From contig JAYKYS010000004.1 of the NCBI GenBank assembly GCA_036924285.1, forward strand, positions 16,276,001 through 16,340,000: DNA of 64,000 nt. Direction: 5' to 3'. How positions within the stretch are numbered: the stretch's first letter is position 1; each line of letters begins with the position of its first letter. Position numbers and translations under genes: made by a program. This DNA comes from Asterella californica (taxonomy: Eukaryota; Streptophyta; Marchantiopsida; Marchantiales; Aytoniaceae). This document shows, one piece after another, positions 33,790-45,200 of the stretch. A model generated the notes under the pieces. The model ran no database searches. It was given only the letters and a program-made list of their open reading frames with translations, and was not told the DNA's origin.

Positions 33790-34032
33790 AAGCCATAACT
33801 CTTTGCTCACATCTCGAACTTAGCTCATATTCGGCTCGTTAGAAAGCTTATCTCGAGCTCTATTTCCCTATGAAGGTTTTTTGCATTTAGAACTCCTCAC
33901 ATTTGACAAAAAAATTTGATTGTATGTATATATTTTGTGGTGCATATTGACATTGTTGCTAACTCTTTAAAAAAGAGAAATGAGAAGTCTCTGTCAAGAG
34001 TTTTACATAATAAATACAAACAGATCACGACA
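33790..34032 (-). repeat. LTR relic ending in CACGACA
   Basis: The left part matches the module at 32,150-32,260. The right end reads GATCACGACA followed by ACGTC, the same end and flank found at 2,752-2,766. No second LTR was found. Confidence 0.45.
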
Positions 34033-37000
34033 ACGTCTTGAGAAAAATTAACCTTTAATTCTTTGTAGAATTTATCAAGAGATAAATTCTACAAATGGTT
34101 ATACTTATGATTTTCTCCTGAAGGAAATGTTCATTCATAAGGTATCTTTCGCTCTCAAAGGTGATAACCTAGAGGAAGAAAAATATTTCTAAAGATTTCT
34201 TAACAGTTTTATATCTCTTTTTACACGTTCTACAATACTCCTATGGGAAAGATACATTATATTACAATGGAACGGTTTGCAACCGTTGAGACTTTTGTTA
34301 CAGCTTCCTCCACAGCTGAAGTTCAAGGATTCCATTCTCTTTCAAACTCTAAATTTCGAACTCAGTTTGGAATTCGATCCTAATAAACAAAAATTATATT
34401 ATTGGTATTATGTACTCTCCTCCCAAACTTTAGAATCAAATCCTCTTGCTCCTCCTCAATAGATAATAATATTTTATTTTGTTCATTTATGAAAATCTAT
34501 AATGTATAACAACAATATTTTATTGTTATGGAAATGATATACGAATACAAGTCTCTCTCTTTCTACATATGAATTCATAACATGGTGTTTCTCAAAACAA
34601 GGTGTTCTTTAAAGTTTTTTTCAGTATTTAACGCTTAATCTATGATTTATACTATGTTATTTAATAATAAGTTTATCTCGAATGAAATATTTTTGTCAGA
34701 GATTAAGCTTTCAAAACTTTGAACTATTATTATCTCAAGATGATTATCCTTGTCACCCCCTTTATTAAGAATATTTGATATAAGTTACAAAGAATAATTA
34801 TTTCTCTCGAAAACTTGTTTTACATAACATCCTTATTATTATTTTGGTTTTGAGATAATTTAAGAAGAATGACATATCAGTTATCAGGACGTGATATAAA
34901 GAAAATTCTCTTAATATCAAAATATAGATATAAGACTCAGTAACTTAAGATATTGTGTATGATATTTATATCTTGCATGTATCTATATCATGATATCAGT
35001 AATATGACATTAGAACATTTCTCATGATCCCAGCTCCTGATAATTGATATCATTTGCATTCTTCAAAATTTTGATATGTTTATTATATTATATTATTTAA
35101 AATTTAAATCATTTGTATGTCTAATATTGTTGAGGTTAGAATATATGCTCAAAATATATTTGAAATGACATCATGATACAAAGGTGTGATTATACACTGT
35201 ATTAATTTCGAGTTTAATAAACAAAAAAATTAATATTGTTTCATTTATTCATAATTATTGTTTCATTTATTTACTATAAAATATTTAACATATTTACAAC
35301 ATCACTCATACTTCATAGACATGTAATTGTTATTACCTTCATCAATATTTTAGAGTATCATCTCATATCATATCTTGAAGATGTAGTAAATGCAATTTTT
35401 TAAACCTTGAACCTCATAATTTATGAGAAAGTATTATTTTATTTATATTAGTATTTATTCTCAATATAATTTAAATATTTTTGTGATTAATCATAAATCT
35501 CAAGTTACTTTTTTCTGTATTTATTCATCAATAAACTTGATATAGCAAATTAATAAATTTTATTCTATAAACAAATATACAAGATAATTATCTGTAATAA
35601 TTTATCTTATCCAGAATTAAAATCACAAAATGGAGACAAGGAACAACATCAGTCATCAAAAACTATATGTGTTTCTTGATATCAGCAACTTATCAAACAT
35701 TTTAAAGGAAAAAAGAGGGTTTAATGGGTAGTCATTAATGATTGCTAACCTTTTATAATAATTAAACTTTGATTTCTATAATAACACAGAAATCACACAG
35801 ACAGTAAAAAGTTGTCTGTGTGAAAAAATAAAATAAAATGTAATTAATGATTTCATTTTATCAAACTTGTATTATTATAAACACGATACTAATCAAACTT
35901 GATTATTATTTACTGATATCATATATCAGTTTCTGACTACTGAAAGCTACTCGTGCCATGTACAGAACACCATGCAGAAAGTAGCTTGATCAAGCACTTA
36001 GTAAGTTTGTCGAGCTTGATCAGGCCCTTGTTACAATTGTATTGCTTGATCGGAACCCTGACTTGCCAAAGGGAGTACATCCGGTTTTTTAGCCATGTCA
36101 AACTGAAAAGGAACACGTAGATGTCTGACGTGTGAGACGGCTTTTAAGTGTCAGACGCCTGACTTGTAAGAAGGCTTTCGAGTGCTGGCACGAAATGCGA
36201 ATAGAGAGCGACCGGTCTGACGTGAGTGCAGCCGATTGAAAATCTTTTCTTATGTTCGTGCTTTCCAGTTCATGCAAACGTATATCAGTCCAACAGCAAA
36301 TGTGAGTGACAGAAGCTTAGCTAGGGTGTTTAGCAAAGTCGACAGAGTGCTCACATGGAGAATTCGAAGCTACCAATTACAAGCGTTATAGCCAATCGAG
36401 TTGCACGAACGAGGAAGCTGTATTAGTCGACGAGGTGAATGCTTCTACTTCCCAAATGACGAGTCGCAAATTCACATGTTGCTCCCCAAAGAATATGATT
36501 ATCAATTTCCATCTTGGATTCTATGGCTTCCCTCAGTGAACTTGTTTCACTTGGTCAGGTTAGTGTGGTATCGACGATGCAGAAGCGGTGGTGACAATCT
36601 CCACCTGAACGATATTAGATGATATTACAACGGTTTTGTTCTTGCAATTTGGTTCCATCTGCTTGTCAATCGCACAGAGACTGTTATGATTGGGCATATA
36701 TAGGCATTTATTAGTAAATGCCTATCTATTCATTATATTAATTTATATATATTGTTAATATATTATTACATCAGTATATCAGTATACTTCTTATCCACAT
36801 ATCTTCCATGTTAGCTTGGATTAGATCATATGTTTTTCTTTTATAATGATTAAAGACAGATATCTTTTTCTTTGATGTTGGTTTCCGAAACAATTACTAT
36901 TATATGTCTAATATCACCTCCAACGGTATCAAATCATATAATATTTGTTTGATAAAAAATTCAAATATAGATGAAAATGTATTAGAACTTATTATTATTC

Positions 37001-38705
37001 TACTGAAATATGTTAAATAATAAATAACAAAACGATTAATATTCTAAAATAGTTCTTAAATTCACTATCATTCAATACTAAAGATAGAGATACTCAAGTA
37101 ATATTAAGAATTATAGATAATAAGTATGTAACTTATAATAATAAACAAAGTTAATATACATAAGTTATATTAGAATGTAATTATATTATAATTGGTATAG
37201 TTGTATAGAAGAACATATCTGATAATAAATATTGATATCCCGATGATATTATACGAAAAAGAACTTGTATGTGTAATAAAATCATAGTATCTAGAAACAA
37301 ATAAGAGAATGATATATAAAGGAAACGAAAAAGATATATAATACGATAATACAAAAATCACCCAAGATAGTCACTGCCTTATCAAGAGTAGTGCAAGTAC
37401 TCATGTAATTCAAGATGAAAACACAAACATTTGAAAAGTTTGTTCTATCACTCTACAATGAGATGTGAAAACTATTTTGCATTTATTTTGAACAAGAACA
37501 GTTTGCAGTGGCATTAAATAAAATGTTATGTATCCGGATTGGAATATCATAGTTTATTAATTTCTGTAATTGTTTCCACTGATATTAATCTTATTTATTG
37601 GTAACTGAATTTTCTTACTCAGTTCTGACCCGTTCGGAATCACTCAATCATCGAATCATTCTTTATTGTCTATGATTTGGGTCGTACATTATTATAGCAG
37701 ATTAGATGCATTGCTAAAGTTCAGTCTGTTAACGACGTGCACACTTACTGACTCAGTGTTGGTGTGTGCTTGATTGATTCATTCTTAGTAATAGTAATAA
37801 AATTTAGTATGTTTGACAGTAATAATAAATTTATTTATTGTATTCATTTACTTGTACCATAAAAATATATTTAACACCAAAATATCAATCATTTACTTCA
37901 TATCATTTATTACATAAAACTAATATATAAACTTTAGATAAATATGTAAATAAATCACATGTAAAACTTATGTAAAATATATATTTTATCATAAAGTTAT
38001 GTAATAAATGAAAATATTATAAACTAGTGCTACATACATATAATGAAGAGTGTGGAGTGTGTAACTTTTATGTTTATTTATCTAAAATTTTTGGTAATTA
38101 TTCTATATCTAGAGAAGACAGTTATAAACTTAAAATTATACAAATCAGTTATACACATATATAGTTATTTTTTATTTTTATTTTAGTTAACAGATTTTAC
38201 TTGGTAATTTTAATTTTTAAATTAATTTTTAAATTATATTTAATGTTTGAGTAGTTTGATTACAATGTTACATTTAGCAATTATTATATGGATTGAATTT
38301 ATCATGTCCATTATTTTCTCAAACAGTCTCAAAGAATGTACAAATATTTATAACATAAATAGTTGATTATCAATCATGATTGAAATAATATACTAATAAA
38401 GTTTGTTGTAATGTAAGAAATACGTTATTTGATGAAATAAACAAAAAGGGAACATAATGTTTAAAATTTTTAAAGTGTGGCTTATTCACATGACACATTT
38501 TATTCGTGCACTTTGACTAGAAGTTTACTAGCAACACATCTGATTAGCGATGTTACGTTCTTTTCATTCTACTTGTTTCATACTAATTATTTGTGTGATA
38601 TTTTTTAAATAATTTTTGGAACTTCTCTGTACTTTCTTAATATTGAATGGCTGAAGATATAATAATTTTGTTTAACTATGCTTAGGAACAGATTATTTGG
38701 AGACA
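34033..38705. other. very AT-rich DNA with one less AT-rich island
   Basis: The stretch is dominated by poly-AT. Between about 35,930 and 36,660 composition rises and a 73-codon ORF (36,401-36,622, plus) occurs, but I recognise no protein in it. That island also holds two diverged copies of a short block ending in GGCTTTTAAGTG or GGCTTTCGAGTG (36,140-36,200). Nothing else is supported. Confidence 0.45.
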
Positions 38706-38779
38706 AGGTTTGTAGCTTAGAGTATTAAAGCATATGGCTACGAACCACGATGTCAAGGATTAGAATTTATCCTCGTCCA
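38706..38779 (+). pseudogene. plastid-type trnR-ACG-derived pseudogene
   Basis: The 74 bases follow the plastid tRNA-Arg(ACG) gene position by position: TGTAGC in the D arm, an anticodon arm with loop CTACGAA (anticodon ACG) intact, a variable GTC, and CCTCG before the acceptor end. Differences from the plastid sequence as I remember it are mostly C-to-T and G-to-A. The T-loop TTCGAAT has become TTAGAAT and the acceptor stem no longer pairs. This points to an old nuclear insertion of plastid DNA. The neighbouring plastid genes (rrn5, trnN) are not evident at either side. Confidence 0.65.
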
Positions 38780-39600
38780 CAAACGTTTTCTTACGTGATC
38801 AGGAATAAAAGAAATGAAAACATATAACTTATTTTGGATTTATGTATGTTTTATTTTATTTATATGTACATACATAAAATAACATTAACTTTTGTTTTAG
38901 TCGTTTGAGGGTATCAATCTCAATAAATGTTCATATATGGAGAAAATTTTATATGAATCTAGGATATTATGTTAATTAATTAGATTAAATATACATCAAA
39001 TACAGTATTAATATAATTTAAGAGTAAAAAAAACACTATATTATTTTCAATAAAAAACAGTAATGAATCATTTATGTCGATTATCTACTTTTCACACAGT
39101 TATATATGATGAGAAGAAAAAATGCAGTTTATTTTAAATAAATAAAAGGGAGAGGGAGAAAGAAAACTTATATCTTCCAAGCAAGAAATGTACAACAATA
39201 AGAATTATATTTGAAAGTTACTATTAATCAAATAAAAATTACAATTACAATTAAAATATAATAGGTCAATGAATAACTAATTTATCACAATATATAGATA
39301 TTCTACATAATTTAATTAGTATTTCATGTAGTATATAAGCTTGAATTATCGATTACAGATTAAATTGTGTCATTTGAGGTGAATAATAAATTCAGTTATA
39401 TACATAATATCCTATATTGATTATGCTATTACGCTTCTTTTATATGTAATACTGATTTTTGATTAATTATAAAAGAATTTTGTGTTAAGATATATATTTA
39501 AAAAACAAAGTTTCAAAGGATCAAACTTATTTTAATAAATGTATTCTAACATTATGATTATAACAACATTAAACATTAGAAATATGCGGAGTTCACTAAT
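38780..39600. other. AT-rich DNA, nothing recognised
   Basis: No ORF, repeat or RNA gene was seen. Confidence 0.5.
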
Positions 39601-39708
39601 GTATATCACACTTATAAAACTCATCCGTAGCCATCCGATGGTCGCGATCACTACTGTATGACGTGGACAAGTCATTTCAGTAGACGATGTTCTGTGGTGC
39701 ATCTAACA

Positions 39709-39954
39709 TCATAGAATCATATCCTGCCCGAAAGGACGTTGTGCAAAATTCTGTCTGCCCACCGAAACTGGAATTGGTGAACGCGGTCCTCCAGCATGGT
39801 CAACACCTGGGTATCCACCATGGATAACATACACTCCGCCTAATCCTTTACAGGATCTATAAATCCCACCATTGAGAGACTTCTGTAGCAGAGTCTCCTC
39901 TTCTGGGAATCTATATATACGGCGCAGCCCGCATAACACTTCCATTGCCGGCAA
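39709..39954 (-). other. unidentified ORF in GC-richer DNA
   Basis: The 81-codon minus-strand frame contains SLNGGIYRSCKGLGGVYVIH and a later IPVSVGRQNF. It lies where composition changes from AT-rich to mixed. It could be a relic exon or chance; no splice signals or homologue were recognised. Confidence 0.2.
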
Positions 39955-40021
39955 GTGAGTGAAAATGCGTTCGTAGTCTTCGGACTATATATACTAGAAA
40001 TGTCCCTCATACCGAACTCTC

Positions 40022-40093
40022 TCACGTGTGAAAACCGTCAGTCGGGAGTGAGTCAGGGCTGGCCGGGACCTGAGATCTCGCTCTCACACGTGA
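40022..40093. promoter_or_regulatory. paired G-boxes as an inverted repeat
   Basis: TCACGTGTGA (40,022-40,031) and its reverse complement TCACACGTGA (40,084-40,093) both contain CACGTG, the G-box core bound by plant bZIP and bHLH factors. They lie upstream of the GA-rich leader of the acidic-protein gene. That they act on this gene is inference. Confidence 0.45.
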
Positions 40094-40287
40094 ACGAACC
40101 CTGACGCGACCGCCCCAGCGTCCAGGAACAGGGAGCTTTACAAGTCTAAAAATAGAACAACAAGAACAAATTCGAACAGGGAAGACTACGATCAACAAAC
40201 TCTACTTTACCAGCCAGCTGGGCTAGAAGTTTTTCTATTTGATGGTACTTGCCTAGGCTGTGAAATAGGTAATTTTAAAAATTTAAA

Positions 40288-40395
40288 ATGCCGGACGAGA
40301 AAGGCGAGATGAGGGTCGTCGGATCTGTCGTCTCCCGCGTGAATTTGTCACCATCGCCTGGCCCCACGCCGGAGCTGGCCCGCGCCGTAGTGTGA
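40288..40395 (+). CDS. possible small upstream ORF (35 aa)
   Basis: ATG at 40,288 opens a 35-codon frame ending TGA at 40,395, with a charged N-terminus (MPDEKGE) and Pro-rich C-terminus. It lies in the region likely to hold the promoter or leader of the acidic-protein gene. Whether it is transcribed is unknown. Confidence 0.2.
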   Translation: MPDEKGEMRVVGSVVSRVNLSPSPGPTPELARAVV

Positions 40396-40707
40396 GAAAC
40401 TTGGAAATGGGATTTTGAATGGGAAATGAGCGTTAATGTTTGTGTGTTTGCCCTTCTCTGTAAAGCACAGGTAGTGGCGAGGAGCTGGACAGGGCAGAAG
40501 AGAACAGAGGCAGAGAAAGAGTAAAAGAGAGGAGCGTGCATTGCTGGCCGGAGGAGGAGAGGAGGAGGAGACGGGGACCCAAATCGAGAGTAGTTGAAAG
40601 TGGTGGTGTAGTGGTGCTTGGAAGGGAGGCAGGCATCTTAGTGACTGGTGAGGGGATGGTATAGTGATCACGATTTCGGAATTGCACAGGGACGAAGCAG
40701 GAAAAGA

Positions 40708-40713
40708 GCGTTG

Positions 40714-40744
<31 letters not shown>

Positions 40745-40751
40745 GAGAGAT
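40708..40751 (+). repeat. GA microsatellite in putative 5' leader
   Basis: About 20 GA units with one interruption. GA/CT tracts are common near plant transcription starts. It lies about 1.5 kb before the start codon at 42,234, and a splice donor-like CCAG|GTAGG near 40,931 would allow a long leader intron. Confidence 0.7.
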
Positions 40752-42233
40752 CTGTGTGGGAGGCGAGGGGATCGGGGCATAAATCTCGGCGACAGAAGAT
40801 AGGACGAGATAAGCGCGGACTCCGGAGTTATCAGCAGAAGGAAGAAAGCGTTTGAGAATCTGAAGGGGACAACAAAAGATCACCTGAATTATTGGACTGG
40901 ACTGGAGGTCATCTCTATCCAGTCTGCCACCAGGTAGGAAGTGATGCTTCTGTTCTATGATTGACTCATACATCACCTTCATGGGTCGCATGGATCTAAT
41001 ATGATCTGCTTCACCTGGGGTGAAAGGTCTGTTTCTCCCGGTCGAGGATGAGTGCAATCGGCATTCCACAATCTATTACTTTCGTTTACCTTCAGTGCTG
41101 GGTGGGGTCTCTGCCTTGCAAGAACAAAGAATGGGATCCTACGAACTGTGCCAAGTCGGAACAATTCGATGGAATTGCGACGTGACGACACATGCATGAA
41201 TTCCTGAATCTTGTTCCAGCAGTTGTGGAAAGTCTACTTTAATAATTGTAAGCTGTTTTTGTTTTGTGTGTGATCCTCATGTTCGGTGGCGGGGATAGGC
41301 GTATGGACAAAACCAAGTAGTCGATTTAGAGTGAAAGGAACGACCACCTCATTCGATTCCATATTAGCTAGAGTGTGTTCAGTTGATTCTAGCCAATTCG
41401 TTGAGTGGTCTCTACTGTCGTGGACTTCCTAGAGGAGTCCCTATGTTAGAGCCTCAAGTCATCACATTAGTGGAAGTACCTCCGCAGATAGATTGATCTC
41501 GCCCGCTTTTAATAAATATCGCATAAAAGTGTTCGTCGCTGAATCTGCGTCGCACATTTGGAAAGGCTTAGTTTACCAAGAATCAGCTTATATAAACGGA
41601 AATCAACGTCCTTCAGCTGTTTAGAGAAACCAGAGACTTGTGGATCGAAGCTCGTAACGGAAGTTTGTTGCTGATCATTCCTATGCGTACCACACGCATT
41701 CAAGTGTCCTATGATGTTTCGAAGATCCGAATGTGAAACTGAGAAGATAGATCCTGTCAACTATTTTACGGATCCCTCTCAGAACTCAAGAGTTCTTATC
41801 GGATCAGTTGGCCTCTGTGCTTACATATTAGAGACCCATAGTTGTAGTGATTTCTTCCGTACTCAGGAATTGCTGTGGGATTTGATGAGTACGTCCCTTC
41901 TCGCACGGTCTAGCGAGAGAGTCGCTATTTATGACAGTGTGCTTTTAATCTTCTCTATGTACATCTCCACTCAAGTTGCCGCTTACGTTACTGCAGGTCA
42001 GTTTATAAGCGAGCGACTATCGTTTGGTCTCTTGTAATGGGATACGGTGTTCTAATCGGATAATCAGCCTCAAATTGCTTCTTCTGAATACGCCGGAACC
42101 TTTTGTCTTCCTCTGCGGTAGCTTGGCTCCCGGTTTGTTTATTTGGGTGTCTGGTATGAAGTTTTTCATTCCTCGTTGCGGTTCATTGACAGGAGTGGCA
42201 GATTGAAGTCCACCTTTTTGACTTGAGAGAATC

Positions 42234-45200
42234 ATGGACAATTCATCGGCGGAGGCCGGGGCAGCAGATGTGGGGGCTAACGACGTTGTTTCTGGAGCCG
42301 TCGAGGTACAGCCTGAGTGTAATTAATTCCATGTTTCAGTTTTAGCGGGGTTCCTTGTGTCTATGCAGACTACATTGACGTTCGATGTAGAGCGACTCCG
42401 GTAGGTGCCGTGTTTGATTTGCAAGTGTCTGAAACAGTTTTGTTTGGAATCATTGCTGTTTACTTATGCGCTCATTAGCTCGTGGTGACAAGTAATCCCT
42501 CCAGTTATTTCCAGTTCACCAGTAAGTCTTAATATTTCAGCATCTTGAGGATGGTGTGTGACTTTGCTTGCACTGAACTTCCGTGACATCTTTTCCCGTG
42601 TGGTAGGATGCTCGTGCCTCAGATATGGTAGAACCTGTCGAGGACGATGTTAGTGATCGGCCTCCTGGTCCAACCTCGCTAAGCTCAGAGGGTGAGGTGA
42701 CTATCTCTACAGATGAGGAGGAAGAACCTATACAACGAGTGGGGACGGGGGAGAATCAAGCGGATCCCACCATCCCCGATCCAGAACCTACGCGAGCGCC
42801 TGGCGTTGTAGATGATACAGAAACTTCAGATGTGGAAATGGGATCTTCAATAGCAGAAGATGTGATTTCCCCGGAGGGAGCTGATCCTAATTTGTCCAAG
42901 GAAAGCGAGGGAATACCTGTAGATGGAAAAGATTCTGAAAGCATAGAAGTGACGGAAAGTTTCAACGTTGGGGAAATTGGAGGTGACGACGTAGACGAAG
43001 AAGGCGAGGACAGTGGAGCACCTGAAAGTGTAAGGGATACAGAGAACAAGGAAGCAAGTGAAAACTCTGCGGAGGAAGGTGAAAATTCATCTGCGGAGGA
43101 AGGTGAAAATTCACCAGCTGGGAGTTGTGATGCTGAGAAAGTTGAAGGGGCTGAGAAATGTCTTCCGGACGTTGCAGCAGATTTAACTAGCTCCTTACAA
43201 AGCGACTCTGCACCAGAAGGCACCGTCGAGGAACTACGGGATGACAATTCAGCTGAGAGTTCCGTGAGCGAAATGCCTCCAACAATCGAAAGCGAAGCTT
43301 TGTTGTTGGAGGCATCGGAGCCTGATCAGGTCGCTTCCACTGAGAGCACTGGATGCGAGAGCGGAAAGGAAGTGGAGACCGACTTGGTCGATGAGGTTTC
43401 AGTAAGTGAAGAAGGGCTAATCGTCGAATCAAACGAGGCGCGTACTGATGACGCAGCAGGGATTAGTGATTTGCCCCTGGATGTAGCAGAACCCGATACT
43501 GAGATCCTGGAGACTGAAGCTGTCGAGGATTGTTCAGGTACAGCGAATCTTGTAGCATCAGAAACAGGTTCAACAGATCTTTATGGAAGTTCGCCGGCGA
43601 TCCTAGGCAAAGACGGTGACGTTTTTACTACGGGTGATGAACCAGGTAGCGCGAAGGAAGCTTCACTTCGAATTGTTCCAACTAGCTTAGCAAGCAGGGA
43701 GGACAACGAGCATGAAATACAAGAGCAAGTCGATAGTATACCTACTGACGTAGAGCGTGAAACATCTTTCAACACCGACGGGGACAAGTTTGTTCAGGAT
43801 ACTGAAACAGAGAAATTTCCTCAAGCTGTCAACGAAGAAGACCAAGGTGGAAAACGTGACGGAGAAGTCGAAGTCGAAGTCGAAGAGAGTGAAGTTTCTA
43901 CCACGGGTGAAGAACCAGGTAGCGTGAATGAAGCTTCACTTCAAACTGATCCGACCAGCTTAGCAAGCAGCGCAGACAGTGAGGATGATATACAAGAACA
44001 AGCCGAGAATATTCCTGCCGACGGAGAGGATGAGCTATCTCTCGACACCGACGGGAAGGAGCTTGTTGAGGATGCCGAAGCAGAAGAGTTCGCAGAAGCT
44101 GTCAACGGAGATGACCAGGGTGCAAAACCTGACGGAGAAGTCGAGGATAGTGAAGTTTCTATCAGGGGTGAAGAACCAGGTAGTGTGAATGAAGCTTCAC
44201 TTCAAATTGATCCAACCAGCTTATTAGCAAGCGGGGAGGACAACGAGCTTGAAGTACAAGAACAAGACGAGAATATTCCAGTCGAAGGTGAGCAAGAACT
44301 ATCTCTCGACACCGACGGGAAGGAGCTTGTTGAGGATGCTGAAGCAGAAGAGTTCGCAGAAGCTGTCAACGCAGATGACATGGGTGCAAAACCTGACGGC
44401 GAAGTCGAAGACAGTGAAGCACAAGCCGAGAATATTCCAGTCGAAGGTGAGCAAGAACTATCTCTCGACACCGACGGGAAGGAGCTTGTTGAGGATGCTG
44501 AAGCAGAAGAGTTCGCAGAAGCTGTCAACGCAGGTGACATGGGTGCAAAACCTGACGGCGAAGTCGAAGACAGTGAAGCTTCTATCACGGGTGAAGAACC
44601 AGGTAGTGTGAATGAAGCTTCACTTCAAACTGATCCAACCAGCTTAGCAAGCAGGGAGGACAACGAGTATGAAGTACAAGAACAAGCCGAAAATATTCCA
44701 ATCGAAGCAGAGCATGAACTGTCTCTCGATACCGACGGGAAGGAGCTTGTTCAGGATGCTGAAGGAGAAGAACTCGCAGAAGCTGTCAACGGAGATGACA
44801 TGGGAGCAAAACCTGACGGCGAAGTCGAGGACAGTGAAGCTTCTACCACGGGTGAAGAACCAGGTAGTGTGAATGAAATTTCACTTCAAATGGATTCAGC
44901 CAGCTTAGCAAGCAGGGAGGACAACGAACGTGAAATACAAGAGGAAGTTGATAATGTTCCAACCGAAGGAGAGCATGAATCATCTCTGGATATGGACGCG
45001 AACGAGCCTGTTCAGGATGCTGAAACAGAAAAATTCGCAGGGACTGCCAACGAAGAGGTCCAGGGTGCAAAACCTGAAGGAGAAGTCGAAGGCAGTGAAG
45101 TTTCTACCACGGGTGAAGAACCCGGTAGCGCAAATGAAGCTTCACTTCAAATTGATCCAACCAGCTTAGCAAGCAGGGACGACAACGAACCTGAAATGCA

